In this document: positions 25,498 to 33,971 of the stretch, piece by piece
How the letters are laid out: each line of letters starts with the position of its first letter
Position numbering within the stretch: position 1 is the stretch's first letter
Source: an uncultured Dehalococcoidia bacterium
Lineage (GTDB): Bacteria; Chloroflexota; Dehalococcoidia; Lucifugimonadales; UBA3495
Assembly: GCA_958295765.1 (NCBI GenBank)
Contig: CATQHB010000002.1
Span: 880,091-944,090, forward strand
DNA: 64,000 bases
Direction: 5' to 3'
Translations under genes and position numbers: made by a program
Notes under the pieces: model-generated
Seen by the model: the letters and a program-made list of their open reading frames with translations, nothing else
The model's database searches: none
Told to the model about the DNA's origin: nothing

Positions 25498-27900
25498 TTA
25501 TTCCGGTTGCAGAGCCGAATCCGGTTCCAGGATTTGCTGCGACCGGCTGCGGGCGATAATACCCTCCCAGTTATATTCCATAGGAACCATCTGCACCTGC
25601 CGCCAGGCATCCGACTGGTCGTGATAGTGGGGGCTGGCCGGGTGGCCTGAGGCGCCCAGGGGGATGGCCCATTGGGAGTTTTCCCAGTCGGCCAGGTCGA
25701 AGACGTAGCGGGCCACCGACAGGCCGCCTACCGTCGCCAGTTCCGCCGGGGAATAGGCTCCGGCCAGGGGCGTATCGCCATCGCCGGACATGGGGATAGC
25801 CGGCGGGTCCAGCAATCCGGCCAGTTCCGGGAAGGCGCCGGACAGGGTGTGCCGAGGGCGGGCCTGATGCACCGCGTCCCAACGCCATTGCTCTATGTCG
25901 CCGCCCAGCTTTTCCCGCAGCGTTGCCACCCCTTGGCTCAGGGCCGCCGACAGCGCGGACGGCCAGGTCTCCCCCGCCGGCAGCAACCGACGGTCATCCT
26001 GCGGCAAGTGGGCCGTCAACAGGGTTTTGACCCGGCCCAGAAAGACGCCGACGCCCCGGTTGGCCGGGTTCCAGGCTTGTCCGGTCAGTTCCTCGCCCAG
26101 ATGGTAGTGGAACAGGCGGTAGAGCAGGGCATCCCGGACGGCGCTGTAGATGGTCGGCTCCACCCGGTCGGCGTCCATACTGCCCGACCAGGCCAGCAGT
26201 TTTTCCAGGGCCTGGGCAGTCAACGGGTCTGCTGCCGTCAGTTCTTGCAGTTGCTCCCGGTTGGCCCGCAAGCAGTCAACGTAGGCCCGGGCCGGGATGG
26301 AAATGCGCTCGGCGTGGACTTTAGCCATATCCGCCGCGGTGGGATTTTCCAGGGCCAGCAAGCCTTTGGTTACCCGCTCGGCCCGAAAGCCGGGGGTAAA
26401 CTCGGTGGAGATGTAATAGGGGTAGTCATCGCCCACCGGCTTGTTGTTGGCGGTAACGATGTAGCCCTCGGCCGGGTTGATGGAACGGGGCAGTTCCGCA
26501 AAGGGGATGTTGCCTTTCCACCCGTGTTCTCCAGTCCAGCCGGGCACCGGCAGCCGGGCGTTCTGCATCGAGCGTTGGGGTATTTCCCCCCGGCACAGGT
26601 AGCCGATATTGCCGTCCACGTCGGCAAAGAGGAAGTTGTTGCAGGGGTCAACCCAACCCTGCATCGAGTCGGCCAACTGGTGGCTGTCTCCGGCCCGCAG
26701 CATCACCGGAATGACCTCCGGCCAGGGCTTGGCGCCGTCGGTGGCGGTGTACCGGAAGGCAATGCCGACCGTATTATCCGCCCGTTCATCCGGGCCGCCG
26801 GAGATTACCGGCCCGTGCCGGGTAACCCGCACCGACCGGTTTACCGGGTCGCCGCCCCGCACTTTGACCGTCTCCTGAAAGACCTCGGCCCGGAGCCATT
26901 GCCCCCGGTGCCGGTAGTATTGGGGGTCATCGGCCTTGAACCGCTCGATATACAAATCCTGGTAGTCGGCGCTGGTGTGGGTAATGCACCAGGCCACCCG
27001 GTCATTGTGGCCGAAATGGGGAAAGCCGGGGACGCCGGGCAGCGCCAGCCCCACCACGTCAAAGTCCGGGCAAGCGATATGGCTCTGATAGTACACGTTG
27101 GGCGTGTCCAAAGCCCGGTGAGAATCGCCGGCCAGCAGGGGTTTGCCGGTGGCGGTACGGCGGCCGGACAAGGCCCAGCTATTGCTGCCGCTGTCGGTTT
27201 CGGCCAGGTAATTCAGGGCGGCGGCGCCCCGGCTCACCTCGGCCAGCCCGTCATCCACCAGCCCATCGTTCAACGCGGCGGCGTAGGGCGTCCCCGGCGG
27301 CAGGATTTGCAACTGGCCGGGTTGATAGCCGGGCGCCAGGGCGGCGGCCTTTTCCGGCCCCAACCGCCGTACCAGTTGCGCCCGCCACACCTTGGACTCG
27401 AACACGCCCATCAGGATGTGGCGCACCTTGAAAGCCACCAGGCCGTCCCAGGGCTGCCAGGGTTCGGGGGCCAGGCCGGTGATGGCGTATTCGACCGGCA
27501 GGGAGCCAGAGGCCGCAGCGGTATCAATCCAGGCGTTGACGCCTCGGGCATAGGCGTCCAGCATAGCGCGGGTAGGGTCGTTGACCGCCTGATAATCGGC
27601 CCGGGCGCTGGCCTCCAGCCGAAAGCGGCGCATCGTCAAGTCCTGTTCCAGGCCCGACTTGCCCACCGCCTCGGCCCAGCGGCCACTGCCCCGGCGCCGG
27701 TCATACTCCATCTGCCACAGCCGATCCTGGGCGGTAACGAACCCCTGGGCAAAAAAGGCGTCCAACTCGCTGGCGGCCTGCACATGGGGAATACCCCAGG
27801 CATCGCGGTACACCCGGGCGGATGCGCCCAAGCCTTGGAGGGAAAGTTTGCCGTCAACTTGAGGAAGGGATTTGCTCAGGTCAGCGGGGGTAAGCATCAT
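25498..27900 (-). CDS. Penicillin acylase family Ntn-hydrolase
   Basis: An 800-aa precursor of an amidase that self-cleaves into alpha and beta chains. N-terminal YRDAWGIPHVQAASELDAFFAQGFVTAQDRLWQMEYDRRRGSGRWAE is typical of the alpha chain. Cleavage is expected at SG-SNSWALSG, exposing Ser239 as the nucleophile; supporting elements are LLAGDSHR, PGFPHFGHNDRVAWCITH and a C-terminal GDGDTPLAGAYSP...YVFDLADW. There is no signal peptide, unlike many periplasmic members. Family substrates include beta-lactams, acyl-homoserine lactones and N-acyl amino acids. Confidence 0.92.
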   Translation of the reverse strand: MMLTPADLSKSLPQVDGKLSLQGLGASARVYRDAWGIPHVQAASELDAFFAQGFVTAQDRLWQMEYDRRRGSGRWAEAVGKSGLEQDLTMRRFRLEASARADYQAVNDPTRAMLDAYARGVNAWIDTAAASGSLPVEYAITGLAPEPWQPWDGLVAFKVRHILMGVFESKVWRAQLVRRLGPEKAAALAPGYQPGQLQILPPGTPYAAALNDGLVDDGLAEVSRGAAALNYLAETDSGSNSWALSGRRTATGKPLLAGDSHRALDTPNVYYQSHIACPDFDVVGLALPGVPGFPHFGHNDRVAWCITHTSADYQDLYIERFKADDPQYYRHRGQWLRAEVFQETVKVRGGDPVNRSVRVTRHGPVISGGPDERADNTVGIAFRYTATDGAKPWPEVIPVMLRAGDSHQLADSMQGWVDPCNNFLFADVDGNIGYLCRGEIPQRSMQNARLPVPGWTGEHGWKGNIPFAELPRSINPAEGYIVTANNKPVGDDYPYYISTEFTPGFRAERVTKGLLALENPTAADMAKVHAERISIPARAYVDCLRANREQLQELTAADPLTAQALEKLLAWSGSMDADRVEPTIYSAVRDALLYRLFHYHLGEELTGQAWNPANRGVGVFLGRVKTLLTAHLPQDDRRLLPAGETWPSALSAALSQGVATLREKLGGDIEQWRWDAVHQARPRHTLSGAFPELAGLLDPPAIPMSGDGDTPLAGAYSPAELATVGGLSVARYVFDLADWENSQWAIPLGASGHPASPHYHDQSDAWRQVQMVPMEYNWEGIIARSRSQQILEPDSALQPE

Positions 27901-28149
27901 TAAATCTCCCGAAATCTCCCGGTTGATAAGGTCATTGCCTTTAAGTGAATCGTCGGATAGCCAGCGCGGTGGATGGGATAACAGCTACATCCGGCATAGT
28001 GGTCATTATAGATACCAAGCTCCCTTGCCGCAACGGGGCCGGGTCATCCCCTACCCCAAGGCACGATTGCCCGGCCCTCCGCCCTTGACTACCCTCAACG
28101 CCAATGCCACAATCGGGGATATTCAGGCAAGGGCAAAAGGGGGCCGGTT
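27901..28149. other. Divergent intergenic region
   Basis: This 249-bp gap separates divergently transcribed genes and must hold both promoters. No strong TTGACA/TATAAT pair is evident; a weak R1-like GCACGATTGCCCGG occurs at ~28062. Confidence 0.3.
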
Positions 28150-28944
28150 ATGATTTGGTGCCGCTTTCAACGGGGAGAAACTATCGGCTATGGCCGGGTG
28201 GTGGATGATGAGGTTATCGAGGTGGAGGGCAGCCCGGTTACGGCGCCTGACTATAATCCGAAGGAAACCGGAACTACTTACGCGCTGGGCGAGGTACGCC
28301 TGCTGGCGCCGATTATCCCGCCAATGCTCTACGCCGCCGGCCCCAACCACCGGGGCCACGTAGAGGGCATGGCCCGCCGCCGGGGGGCCGAACCCAACTA
28401 CCCCAAGTTCCCCGAACCCAACTTCCGCTCGGTACACGCCATCATCGGCGCCGAGGCGAATATCGTGGTGCCGGCGGACAGCACCGGCGCGGTGCAGCCG
28501 GAGGGCCAACTGGCGGTGGTGCTGGGCAAGCACGCCCGCAAGGTTTCCAGCCGGGATGAGGCCCTGGACTGCGTGTTCGGCTATACCATTGGCAACGACA
28601 TCAGCGAGCGGGTTTGGCAGGGCGGCGACCGGACGATGTTCCGGGGCAAGAACTGCGACACTTTCAAGCCGCTAGGCCCCTGGATTGTAACCGGCCTGCC
28701 CTATGACGGCTTTCGGATTATCGTCCGGCACAACGGGGAAGTGTGGGAGGACTTTACCTCGGCGGAACAGATTTGGGACGTGCCGACCTGGATTATGGAG
28801 CTGAGTAAATACACCACCCTGCACCCGGGCGACGTGCTGTGGATGGGCACTCAAGGCGCCGACGGTGATATGTTCCCCGGCGACACCATCGAGGTGGAAA
28901 TCAGCGGCATCGGCACCCTGCGGAATTACATCGTGGCCGAGTAG
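28150..28944 (+). CDS. Fumarylacetoacetate hydrolase family protein
   Basis: A 264-aa FAH-fold enzyme. The N-terminal WCRFQRGETIGYGRVVDDEVIEVEG is the small domain. The core has LYAAGPNHRGHVE, VVPADSTGAVQPEGQLAVVLGKHARKV (metal-binding Glu region), DCVFGYTIGNDISERVWQ and KNCDTFKPLGPWIVTGL, then MWMGTQGADGDMFPGDTIEVEISGIGTLRNYI. Members hydrolyse or decarboxylate 2,4-dioxo compounds in aromatic catabolism. AGGGGGCC precedes the ATG. Confidence 0.9.
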   Translation: MIWCRFQRGETIGYGRVVDDEVIEVEGSPVTAPDYNPKETGTTYALGEVRLLAPIIPPMLYAAGPNHRGHVEGMARRRGAEPNYPKFPEPNFRSVHAIIGAEANIVVPADSTGAVQPEGQLAVVLGKHARKVSSRDEALDCVFGYTIGNDISERVWQGGDRTMFRGKNCDTFKPLGPWIVTGLPYDGFRIIVRHNGEVWEDFTSAEQIWDVPTWIMELSKYTTLHPGDVLWMGTQGADGDMFPGDTIEVEISGIGTLRNYIVAE

Positions 28945-28976
28945 GGTTGTTTCGTGGCTAATCCGGCCGCCGGACG

Positions 28977-29198
28977 TTATGTTGCTGGTGAAAGGGGTTT
29001 GCGGGGTTCTACGCCGTCCTCGGCGCACGAGGCTAGGTACTCGTCCACCGACAATTGGAACTCCCGGTGCAGTTGCTCAACATCGGCCGCCTCACAGGTA
29101 ATTATGGAATAGGGGCCGGAGTTGACTACTGACCCGCAATATACTTCCGCTATGTCATCGTACTCTATTTCTGCAATGTAGCCCCGGTATTCCATCAT
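28977..29198 (-). CDS. hicB: HicB family antitoxin
   Basis: A 73-aa HicB-fold protein: YRGYIAEIEYDDIAEVYCGSVV forms the degraded RNase-H-like first strands, followed by CEAADVEQLHREFQLSVDEYLASCAEDGVEPRKP, the usual HicB helix pattern. The start ATG overlaps the hicA stop by 4 nt (ATGA), so antitoxin translation is coupled to toxin translation. No C-terminal DNA-binding helix-turn-helix is present; the protein may neutralise the toxin only. Confidence 0.85.
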   Translation of the reverse strand: MMEYRGYIAEIEYDDIAEVYCGSVVNSGPYSIITCEAADVEQLHREFQLSVDEYLASCAEDGVEPRKPLSPAT

Positions 29199-29449
29199 GG
29201 CGCGGCTCCTATAGTGTCCAGGAATATGGCAATGTTACGGATAGCTGGTCTGGTAAAATGGGGACTCGGATGGGGGCGGTGAACGACAATCCGCTCCATC
29301 CCCTTTCTGAAAATAACCCGGGAACCGGCCCGTTCCAGGACTTCAACTTCAAGCGCTCGCATCAGCGACTCTACTTCGACCCAACGAATATCCGACGGAG
29401 TAGGTGTCGCAAAGATTCGCTCAAGTGTGCGCTGATGCCTTGACCTCAT
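29195..29449 (-). CDS. hicA: HicA family mRNA interferase toxin
   Basis: An 84-aa dsRBD-like toxin. DIRWVEVESLMRALEVEVLERAGSRVIF, then VVHRPHPSP and IRNIAIFLDTIG match the HicA branch in which the canonical GSH is GSR; the HRPHP histidines are the probable functional ones. AAGGAT immediately precedes the ATG and a TATAAT lies only ~6 nt further upstream, so the transcript would be nearly leaderless. The order toxin-antitoxin is standard for hicAB. Confidence 0.85.
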   Translation of the reverse strand: MRSRHQRTLERIFATPTPSDIRWVEVESLMRALEVEVLERAGSRVIFRKGMERIVVHRPHPSPHFTRPAIRNIAIFLDTIGAAP

Positions 29450-29505
29450 ATCCTTATTATACCAGACTATGCAAGCGGGAAGGCCCTGATATTGAGAGGA
29501 TTGCC

Positions 29506-30366
29506 ATGCAAATCACCCAGCACGTTTACAGCACCCACATCCGGGAAGACCCCGGTTCCTTTGGGGTGATGCACCCCGGCGGCACGCAGATTTACTTTGT
29601 CGGCGACCCGAATGATCAAATGGTATTGGTGGACTCCGGGGAACCGTACCGGGTTTGGACTCGGCAGATACTGGACTACTACGCGGAACTGGGCCGGCCC
29701 CGAATGTCGGCCATCCTGATTACCCACGGCCACGGCGACCACATCGGCGGCCTGGACCGGCTGCAAGAGGTCTTTGACTGCCCGGTGCGCTGCCATCCCC
29801 GACTGGCGCCAACCCTGGCCCAACGGCTGGGGGAAGGCTGCGTGGTAAAGCTGCGCTCCCGGGAGGTGGTGCCGGTTGGCAGCAACGGCAACGGCGGCGG
29901 CGTATCCCTGCGGGCCTTGTTCACTCCGGGCCACGAGGATGACCACGTTTGCTACTACCTGCGCGCCGACAATGTCCTGTTCAGCGGCGACAACATCCTG
30001 GGCAACTCCTCCTCCAGCGTCCGCAACCTGAAACAGTATATGGCCTCGCTGGAGTTGATGGCCCGGCAGCGGCCGGCAATCATCTGTCCCGGCCACGGCC
30101 AGGTGATTCAGGGCGGCGAGTCCCGTATCCGGTGGTACATCCGGCACCGGCAGGAACGGGAAGAGCAGGTATTATCCGCCCTGGCCGACGGCGCCGGCAC
30201 GGTGTCTGAAACGGTAAAGGCGGTCTATCCCCGCAACCTGCGCAAGAACCTGCGGCCCGCCGCCGCCCGCAACGTCAACACCCACCTGACCAAGCTGCTG
30301 GAAGAGCAGCGCATCGCCGAGCAGCCGGCCACGTACACGATTGCCGACACTATCACCGAGGGTTGA
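29506..30366 (+). CDS. MBL-fold hydrolase, LACTB2/RNase Z-like
   Basis: Start at 29506 (MQITQHVYSTHIREDPGSFGVM) after GAGAGG; the longer frame from 29404 overlaps hicA and is rejected. The 286-aa protein has the metal motif ITHGHGDHIGG, LFTPGHEDDHVCYYL, LFSGDNILGNSSSSV and CPGHGQVI, followed by a C-terminal winged-helix-like tail (RQEREEQVLSALADG...NVNTHLTKLLEEQRI). This architecture is that of LACTB2-like endoribonucleases and related thioesterases. Divergent from hicA with a 56-bp gap. Confidence 0.88.
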   Translation: MQITQHVYSTHIREDPGSFGVMHPGGTQIYFVGDPNDQMVLVDSGEPYRVWTRQILDYYAELGRPRMSAILITHGHGDHIGGLDRLQEVFDCPVRCHPRLAPTLAQRLGEGCVVKLRSREVVPVGSNGNGGGVSLRALFTPGHEDDHVCYYLRADNVLFSGDNILGNSSSSVRNLKQYMASLELMARQRPAIICPGHGQVIQGGESRIRWYIRHRQEREEQVLSALADGAGTVSETVKAVYPRNLRKNLRPAAARNVNTHLTKLLEEQRIAEQPATYTIADTITEG

Positions 30367-30390
30367 TTGCAGGTCGGCATTTGCGTTGGT

Positions 30391-30508
30391 GTAGGGGCGG
30401 GTTTGTAACCCGCCCGGCGTTTAACGGCAAGGAAATACCGGGGAAACTGTACGCCGTGCCGACCGGTTCTCGCGCCTGAGCCAGGGCGGGTTAGAAACCC
30501 GCCCCTAC
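30391..30508. repeat. R2 repeat copy
   Basis: A 118-bp element with GTAGGGGCGGGTTTGTAACC and GGGTTAGAAACCCGCCCCTAC arms. The preceding CATTTGCGTTGG resembles the R2 left outer end. Confidence 0.9.
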
Positions 30509-30558
30509 CGGACGGTGAAGGGTGGCCTGGAAAGAAATAGCCGGGGCAACCTAATCAA

Positions 30559-30656
30559 CCGTCGTTCCGGCGAAAGCCGGAATCCAGGAAATCCTCACGG
30601 AAAAGAGCGTGCCGGATACCGAGCGTTCTGGATTCCGGCTTTCGCCGGAACGACGG
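30559..30656. repeat. R1 repeat copy
   Basis: The 98-bp palindromic core is followed by GTTTATGGTGTAATTGCC as outer end. Confidence 0.9.
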
Positions 30657-30730
30657 GTTTATGGTGTAATTGCCTGGCAAGAAATACCGGTGAATGTTGG
30701 GGATACCGGCAAATCGTGGGATTCACTTTT

Positions 30731-30791
30731 CCGCTCATGGTGAGCCTGTCGAACCACCAAACCCGTCCTTCGACAAGCTCAGGATGAGCGG
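30731..30791. repeat. R3 repeat copy
   Basis: A 61-bp inverted repeat with arms CCGCTCATGGTGAGCCTGTC and GACAAGCTCAGGATGAGCGG around a short AAACCCGTCC-type centre. Confidence 0.9.
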
Positions 30792-30855
30792 TCAGGGTTA
30801 GAAGTTACGTAGTTGCCTATAGGACGTTGAAGGCCCGGCACGATTGAAAGTTATA

Positions 30856-30969
30856 TGTCATTCCGACCGGAGGGAGGAATCTAAACTCCCGCATAAGCGA
30901 GATTTCTGCCGGAACCGGAATATGGCAAAGGTCAGGCATTTTAGATTCCTCCCTCCGGTCGGAATGACA
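30856..30969. repeat. R4 repeat copy
   Basis: A 114-bp copy of the TGTCATTCCGA... inverted repeat, here with ACCGGAGGGAGG replacing AGCGTAGCGAGG. The 30367-31030 gap therefore holds four different repeat families in series and no gene. Confidence 0.9.
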
Positions 30970-31030
30970 GGATAAATCGGTCGGAATGACCTACTAACTG
31001 CGTAACTCACAAAGGTTCACCAACACCCCC

Positions 31031-32059
31031 CTAATTTTCAATCACCAGCTTGCCGTAGAAGTCCCGGGACTCCATTACCCGGTGCGCCTCGGCTACGTCG
31101 GGCAGGGGGAAGGTTTGGCCTACGATTCCCCTTAACTCTCCCTGGTTGACCAGCTTCATCAGGTCGCCAAAGCTGCGGCGGGTGCGGCCACCGCTGCCCA
31201 TCAGGTGCAGGGGGCGGCCTTGCAGGATGGACAGGTCCATATTGGTGCGCGCCCCGGACGTAACCCCGGTAATCACCAACCGCCCGCCGGGTTTCAGGCA
31301 GAGCATACTCTCCTCCCAAACGTCGGCGCCCACCACGTCAAACACCAGGTCAACGCCCTTGCCGTCGGTAAGCTCCCGGACCGTTTCGCTGAGGTTGGGG
31401 GTTTCCCGGTAGTTGATGCCGGCGTCGGCGCCCCACTCTTTGGCCCTTTCCAGCTTCCAGTCGCTGCCGGCGGTGGTGATGACCCTGGCCCCCACCATCT
31501 TGGCAATCTGAATCGCCATACTGCCGACCCCACTGCCGGCGGCGTGAATCAGCACGTCATCCCAGGAACGCACCTGGCCCTGGACTACCATGCACTGCCA
31601 GGCGGTGTGGCCGGCCAGAGGCAGGGCGGCGGCCTCGGCAAAGCTCATAGCGTCGGGGATGCGGTAGGCGTTGACCGCCGGCGCGGTGATGTATTCGGCG
31701 TGGCCGCCGTCCAGGTCAACGCCGATGCGCTGCTGATTGGCGCAATACTGGTCCAGCCCCTGCACGCAGCTATCGCAGATTTCGCACTTGACCCGATTTT
31801 CCAGCAGCACCCGGTCGCCGACTTGCAAGTTGGTACGGGCCTCCGGGCTGATGGCGATAATCTCGCCGGCCACGTCCATGCCCAGGATGCGGGGCGCGCC
31901 CCCGCGCTGACCCCGGGAGCGCAGATTGAGGTCGGCCCGGTTCAGGGCGCTGGCGTGAACCCGCAGCATCACCTCCCCCGGGGCAATCTCCGGCTCCGGC
32001 AAGTCTCCATAGTTCAGCGCCTCCGGCCCGCCCGGTTGGTCCAGATAAACGGCTTTCAT
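31031..32059 (-). CDS. Zinc-binding alcohol dehydrogenase / quinone oxidoreductase family (MDR)
   Basis: Start at 32059 (MKAVYLDQPGGPEALNY) with GGGAGGG 8 nt upstream. The 342-aa MDR enzyme has structural-zinc cysteines in CEICDSCVQGLDQYC (C-x2-C-x2-C-x7-C), LGMDVAGEI, LAGHTAWQCM and the NADP-binding AAGSGVGSMAIQIAKMVGARVITTAGS. It likely oxidises or reduces an alcohol, enone or quinone with NAD(P). The gene is flanked by repeats and has no operon partner. Confidence 0.9.
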   Translation of the reverse strand: MKAVYLDQPGGPEALNYGDLPEPEIAPGEVMLRVHASALNRADLNLRSRGQRGGAPRILGMDVAGEIIAISPEARTNLQVGDRVLLENRVKCEICDSCVQGLDQYCANQQRIGVDLDGGHAEYITAPAVNAYRIPDAMSFAEAAALPLAGHTAWQCMVVQGQVRSWDDVLIHAAGSGVGSMAIQIAKMVGARVITTAGSDWKLERAKEWGADAGINYRETPNLSETVRELTDGKGVDLVFDVVGADVWEESMLCLKPGGRLVITGVTSGARTNMDLSILQGRPLHLMGSGGRTRRSFGDLMKLVNQGELRGIVGQTFPLPDVAEAHRVMESRDFYGKLVIEN

Positions 32060-32189
32060 CAGCAAAACCCTCCCTGCAACTCAATAAAGTAAGCAATCAG
32101 TACCGGCATTTTACCGGAAGTCCGGGGTTTTTCCTATGGATATGCCGGGATGGGCATGGCCGGCGCAAAGTCAATGCCAATAACAATAT

Positions 32190-32306
32190 CCGCTCATGGT
32201 GAGCTTGTCGAACCACCAAACCCGTCCTTCGACAAGCTCAGGATGAGCGGTCAAGGTTCACTACAAGCTACCCAACCCGCTCATGGTGAGCTGGTCGAAC
32301 CATCCT
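32190..32306. repeat. R3 repeat, one full copy plus a half copy
   Basis: A full copy occupies 32190-32250 and a left arm alone (CGCTCATGGTGAGCTGGTCG) occupies 32279-32306. Confidence 0.85.
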
Positions 32307-32348
32307 TGATATTCCTTACCCGTACCGGCTTCGGCGGATGATTTGATG

Positions 32349-32522
32349 GTAGAGGCGGGTTTATAACCCGCCCTGGCTCAAGGTCAGGAACCGGGCTGCC
32401 CTGGCTGACCGGTTTCCGGTACTTCCTTGCCGTTGAACGCAGGGCGGGTTATAAACCCGCCCCTACCTTGATGGCCCTACGTTGGTGATGATGATAATGC
32501 CAACAATCGTTGCGAATGTCTG
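32349..32522. repeat. R2 element, core plus right outer end
   Basis: The core is 32349-32466; the right outer motif CCAACAATCGTTGCGAATG follows at ~32500. It ends about 80 bp before the SDR start. Confidence 0.8.
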
Positions 32523-32603
32523 AAAGGAACCCCGCATTGACGGGGTTTGCGCCGGCTATTAAACTTGCCCCTAAAGCTGACATTGCCGGTTTGGAGGGGC
32601 GTG

Positions 32604-33398
32604 ATGAGTCTTGCGGAGTTTGACGTTACCGGACAAAAGGTATTGATTACCGGCGCGGGCCGGGGTATTGGCAAGGGCATTGCCCTGGCTTTCGCCGAGG
32701 CGGGCGCTGACGTGGCGATTACCGGCCTCACTGACGCCGGCGTAAACGCGGTGGCCGAAGAGGTGCGCGCGCTGGGCCGCGTCGCTCTACCCCTGACCGG
32801 CGACGCTACCCAGGCCGCCGATATGGAACGGGTGGCGGCGCAGGCCCTGGCCGAGTTCGGGCAGATTGACACCCTGGTAACCTGCGTCGGCGACGCCATC
32901 CGCAAGCCGGTGGTCAAGCTGCCCGGCATCGCCGTAGATGGTATGAGCGAAGAGGAATGGCACTTTATCGTGGACGTGAACTTGACCGAGGCGTTTCAGG
33001 GTTGCCGGGCTTTCGGCGGCCACCTGCTGGAGCGGCGGCAGGGCTGCGTGGTGAACATCTCCGGCTGGGCCGCTTTCCGGGGACGGCAAGGCTCGGCGGC
33101 CTATGATGCCGCCAAGGCCGGGGTGATGCGCTTTACCGAGTCCCTGGCCCAGGAGTGGGCGCCCTACGGGGTACGGGTCAACTCCATCGCCCCCGGCAGC
33201 TTCCCCGACCCGGCCCAGATGTCGGCAGAGGCGTACCAGGCCCGGCAGGACGCCGCCAAAGAGCAGGTTCCCCTGGGTCGAGTGGGCTACCTGAAAGAAA
33301 TCGGCTACCTGTCCGTCTTTCTGGCATCGCCGGCGGCGGCCTACGTAACCGGCCAAACCTGGGCAGTGGACGGCGGCGTAAGCATCAAGTCGGCCTGA
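32604..33398 (+). CDS. Short-chain dehydrogenase/reductase
   Basis: The ATG at 32604 has GGAGGGG 5-6 nt upstream; the frame to 32547 is not needed. The 264-aa classical SDR has TGAGRGIGKGIALAF (NAD(P) loop), the Ser of NISGWAAF, YDAAKAGVMRFTESLAQEWAPYGVRVNSIAPG (Y-x3-K) and a C-terminal LASPAAAYVTGQTWAVDGG. Substrate unknown. Confidence 0.92.
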   Translation: MSLAEFDVTGQKVLITGAGRGIGKGIALAFAEAGADVAITGLTDAGVNAVAEEVRALGRVALPLTGDATQAADMERVAAQALAEFGQIDTLVTCVGDAIRKPVVKLPGIAVDGMSEEEWHFIVDVNLTEAFQGCRAFGGHLLERRQGCVVNISGWAAFRGRQGSAAYDAAKAGVMRFTESLAQEWAPYGVRVNSIAPGSFPDPAQMSAEAYQARQDAAKEQVPLGRVGYLKEIGYLSVFLASPAAAYVTGQTWAVDGGVSIKSA

Positions 33399-33530
33399 AG
33401 CAATTAACCATTGGGAATTGTGCGGATGCTCACCGGGGTTATGCAGTTGGCTGCAAGGCTATTGAAATCCCGGTGTCATTGAAAGTTCCAGGTAGTCCCG
33501 AAAAATTCCAGGTCATTCCGCATAGTTCTA

Positions 33531-33644
33531 TGTCATTCCGAGCGGAGCGAGGAATCTAAACTCCTGCATCAGCCGGATTTCTGCCGGAACCGGAAAATGT
33601 CAAAGGCCGGGCATTTTAGATTCCTCCCTCCGGTCGGAATGACA
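33531..33644. repeat. R4 repeat copy
   Basis: A 114-bp TGTCATTCCGAGCGGAGCG... inverted repeat, running directly into the degenerate array at 33645-33905. A half-unit GTCATTCCGCATAG sits just upstream. Confidence 0.9.
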
Positions 33645-33905
33645 AACTAAACGGTCGGGACAGCAGACAAGGCGGTTGGAATGACTGACTAAACTATCTG
33701 AATGACTGACTAATCAGCCGGGATAGCCGACTAAACGGCCGGAATGACCGACTAATCGGTCGGGATAGCAAACCATGCGGTTGGAATGACCGGCTAATCA
33801 GTCGGGATAACGGACTAAGCAACCGGGACAGCAGACTAATCGGTCGGAATGACCGGCTAATCAGTCGATATAGCAGGCTTAAACTGTCGGAATGACCAGC
33901 CAACT
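33645..33905. repeat. Degenerate tandem array of ~21-nt R4-tail units
   Basis: About a dozen loosely conserved units of the form CGGTCGGAATGACCGACTAAT (variants GGGATAGCC, GGGACAGCAG) follow the R4 copy. Each is partly self-complementary (CGGTC...GACCG). No gene is present between 33399 and 33971. Confidence 0.75.
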
Positions 33906-33971
33906 CCGCAACTCACAACCCAATTCCTAATTCTTAATTCCTAATTCCTAATTGAAAAAGGTGGTTCAGCG

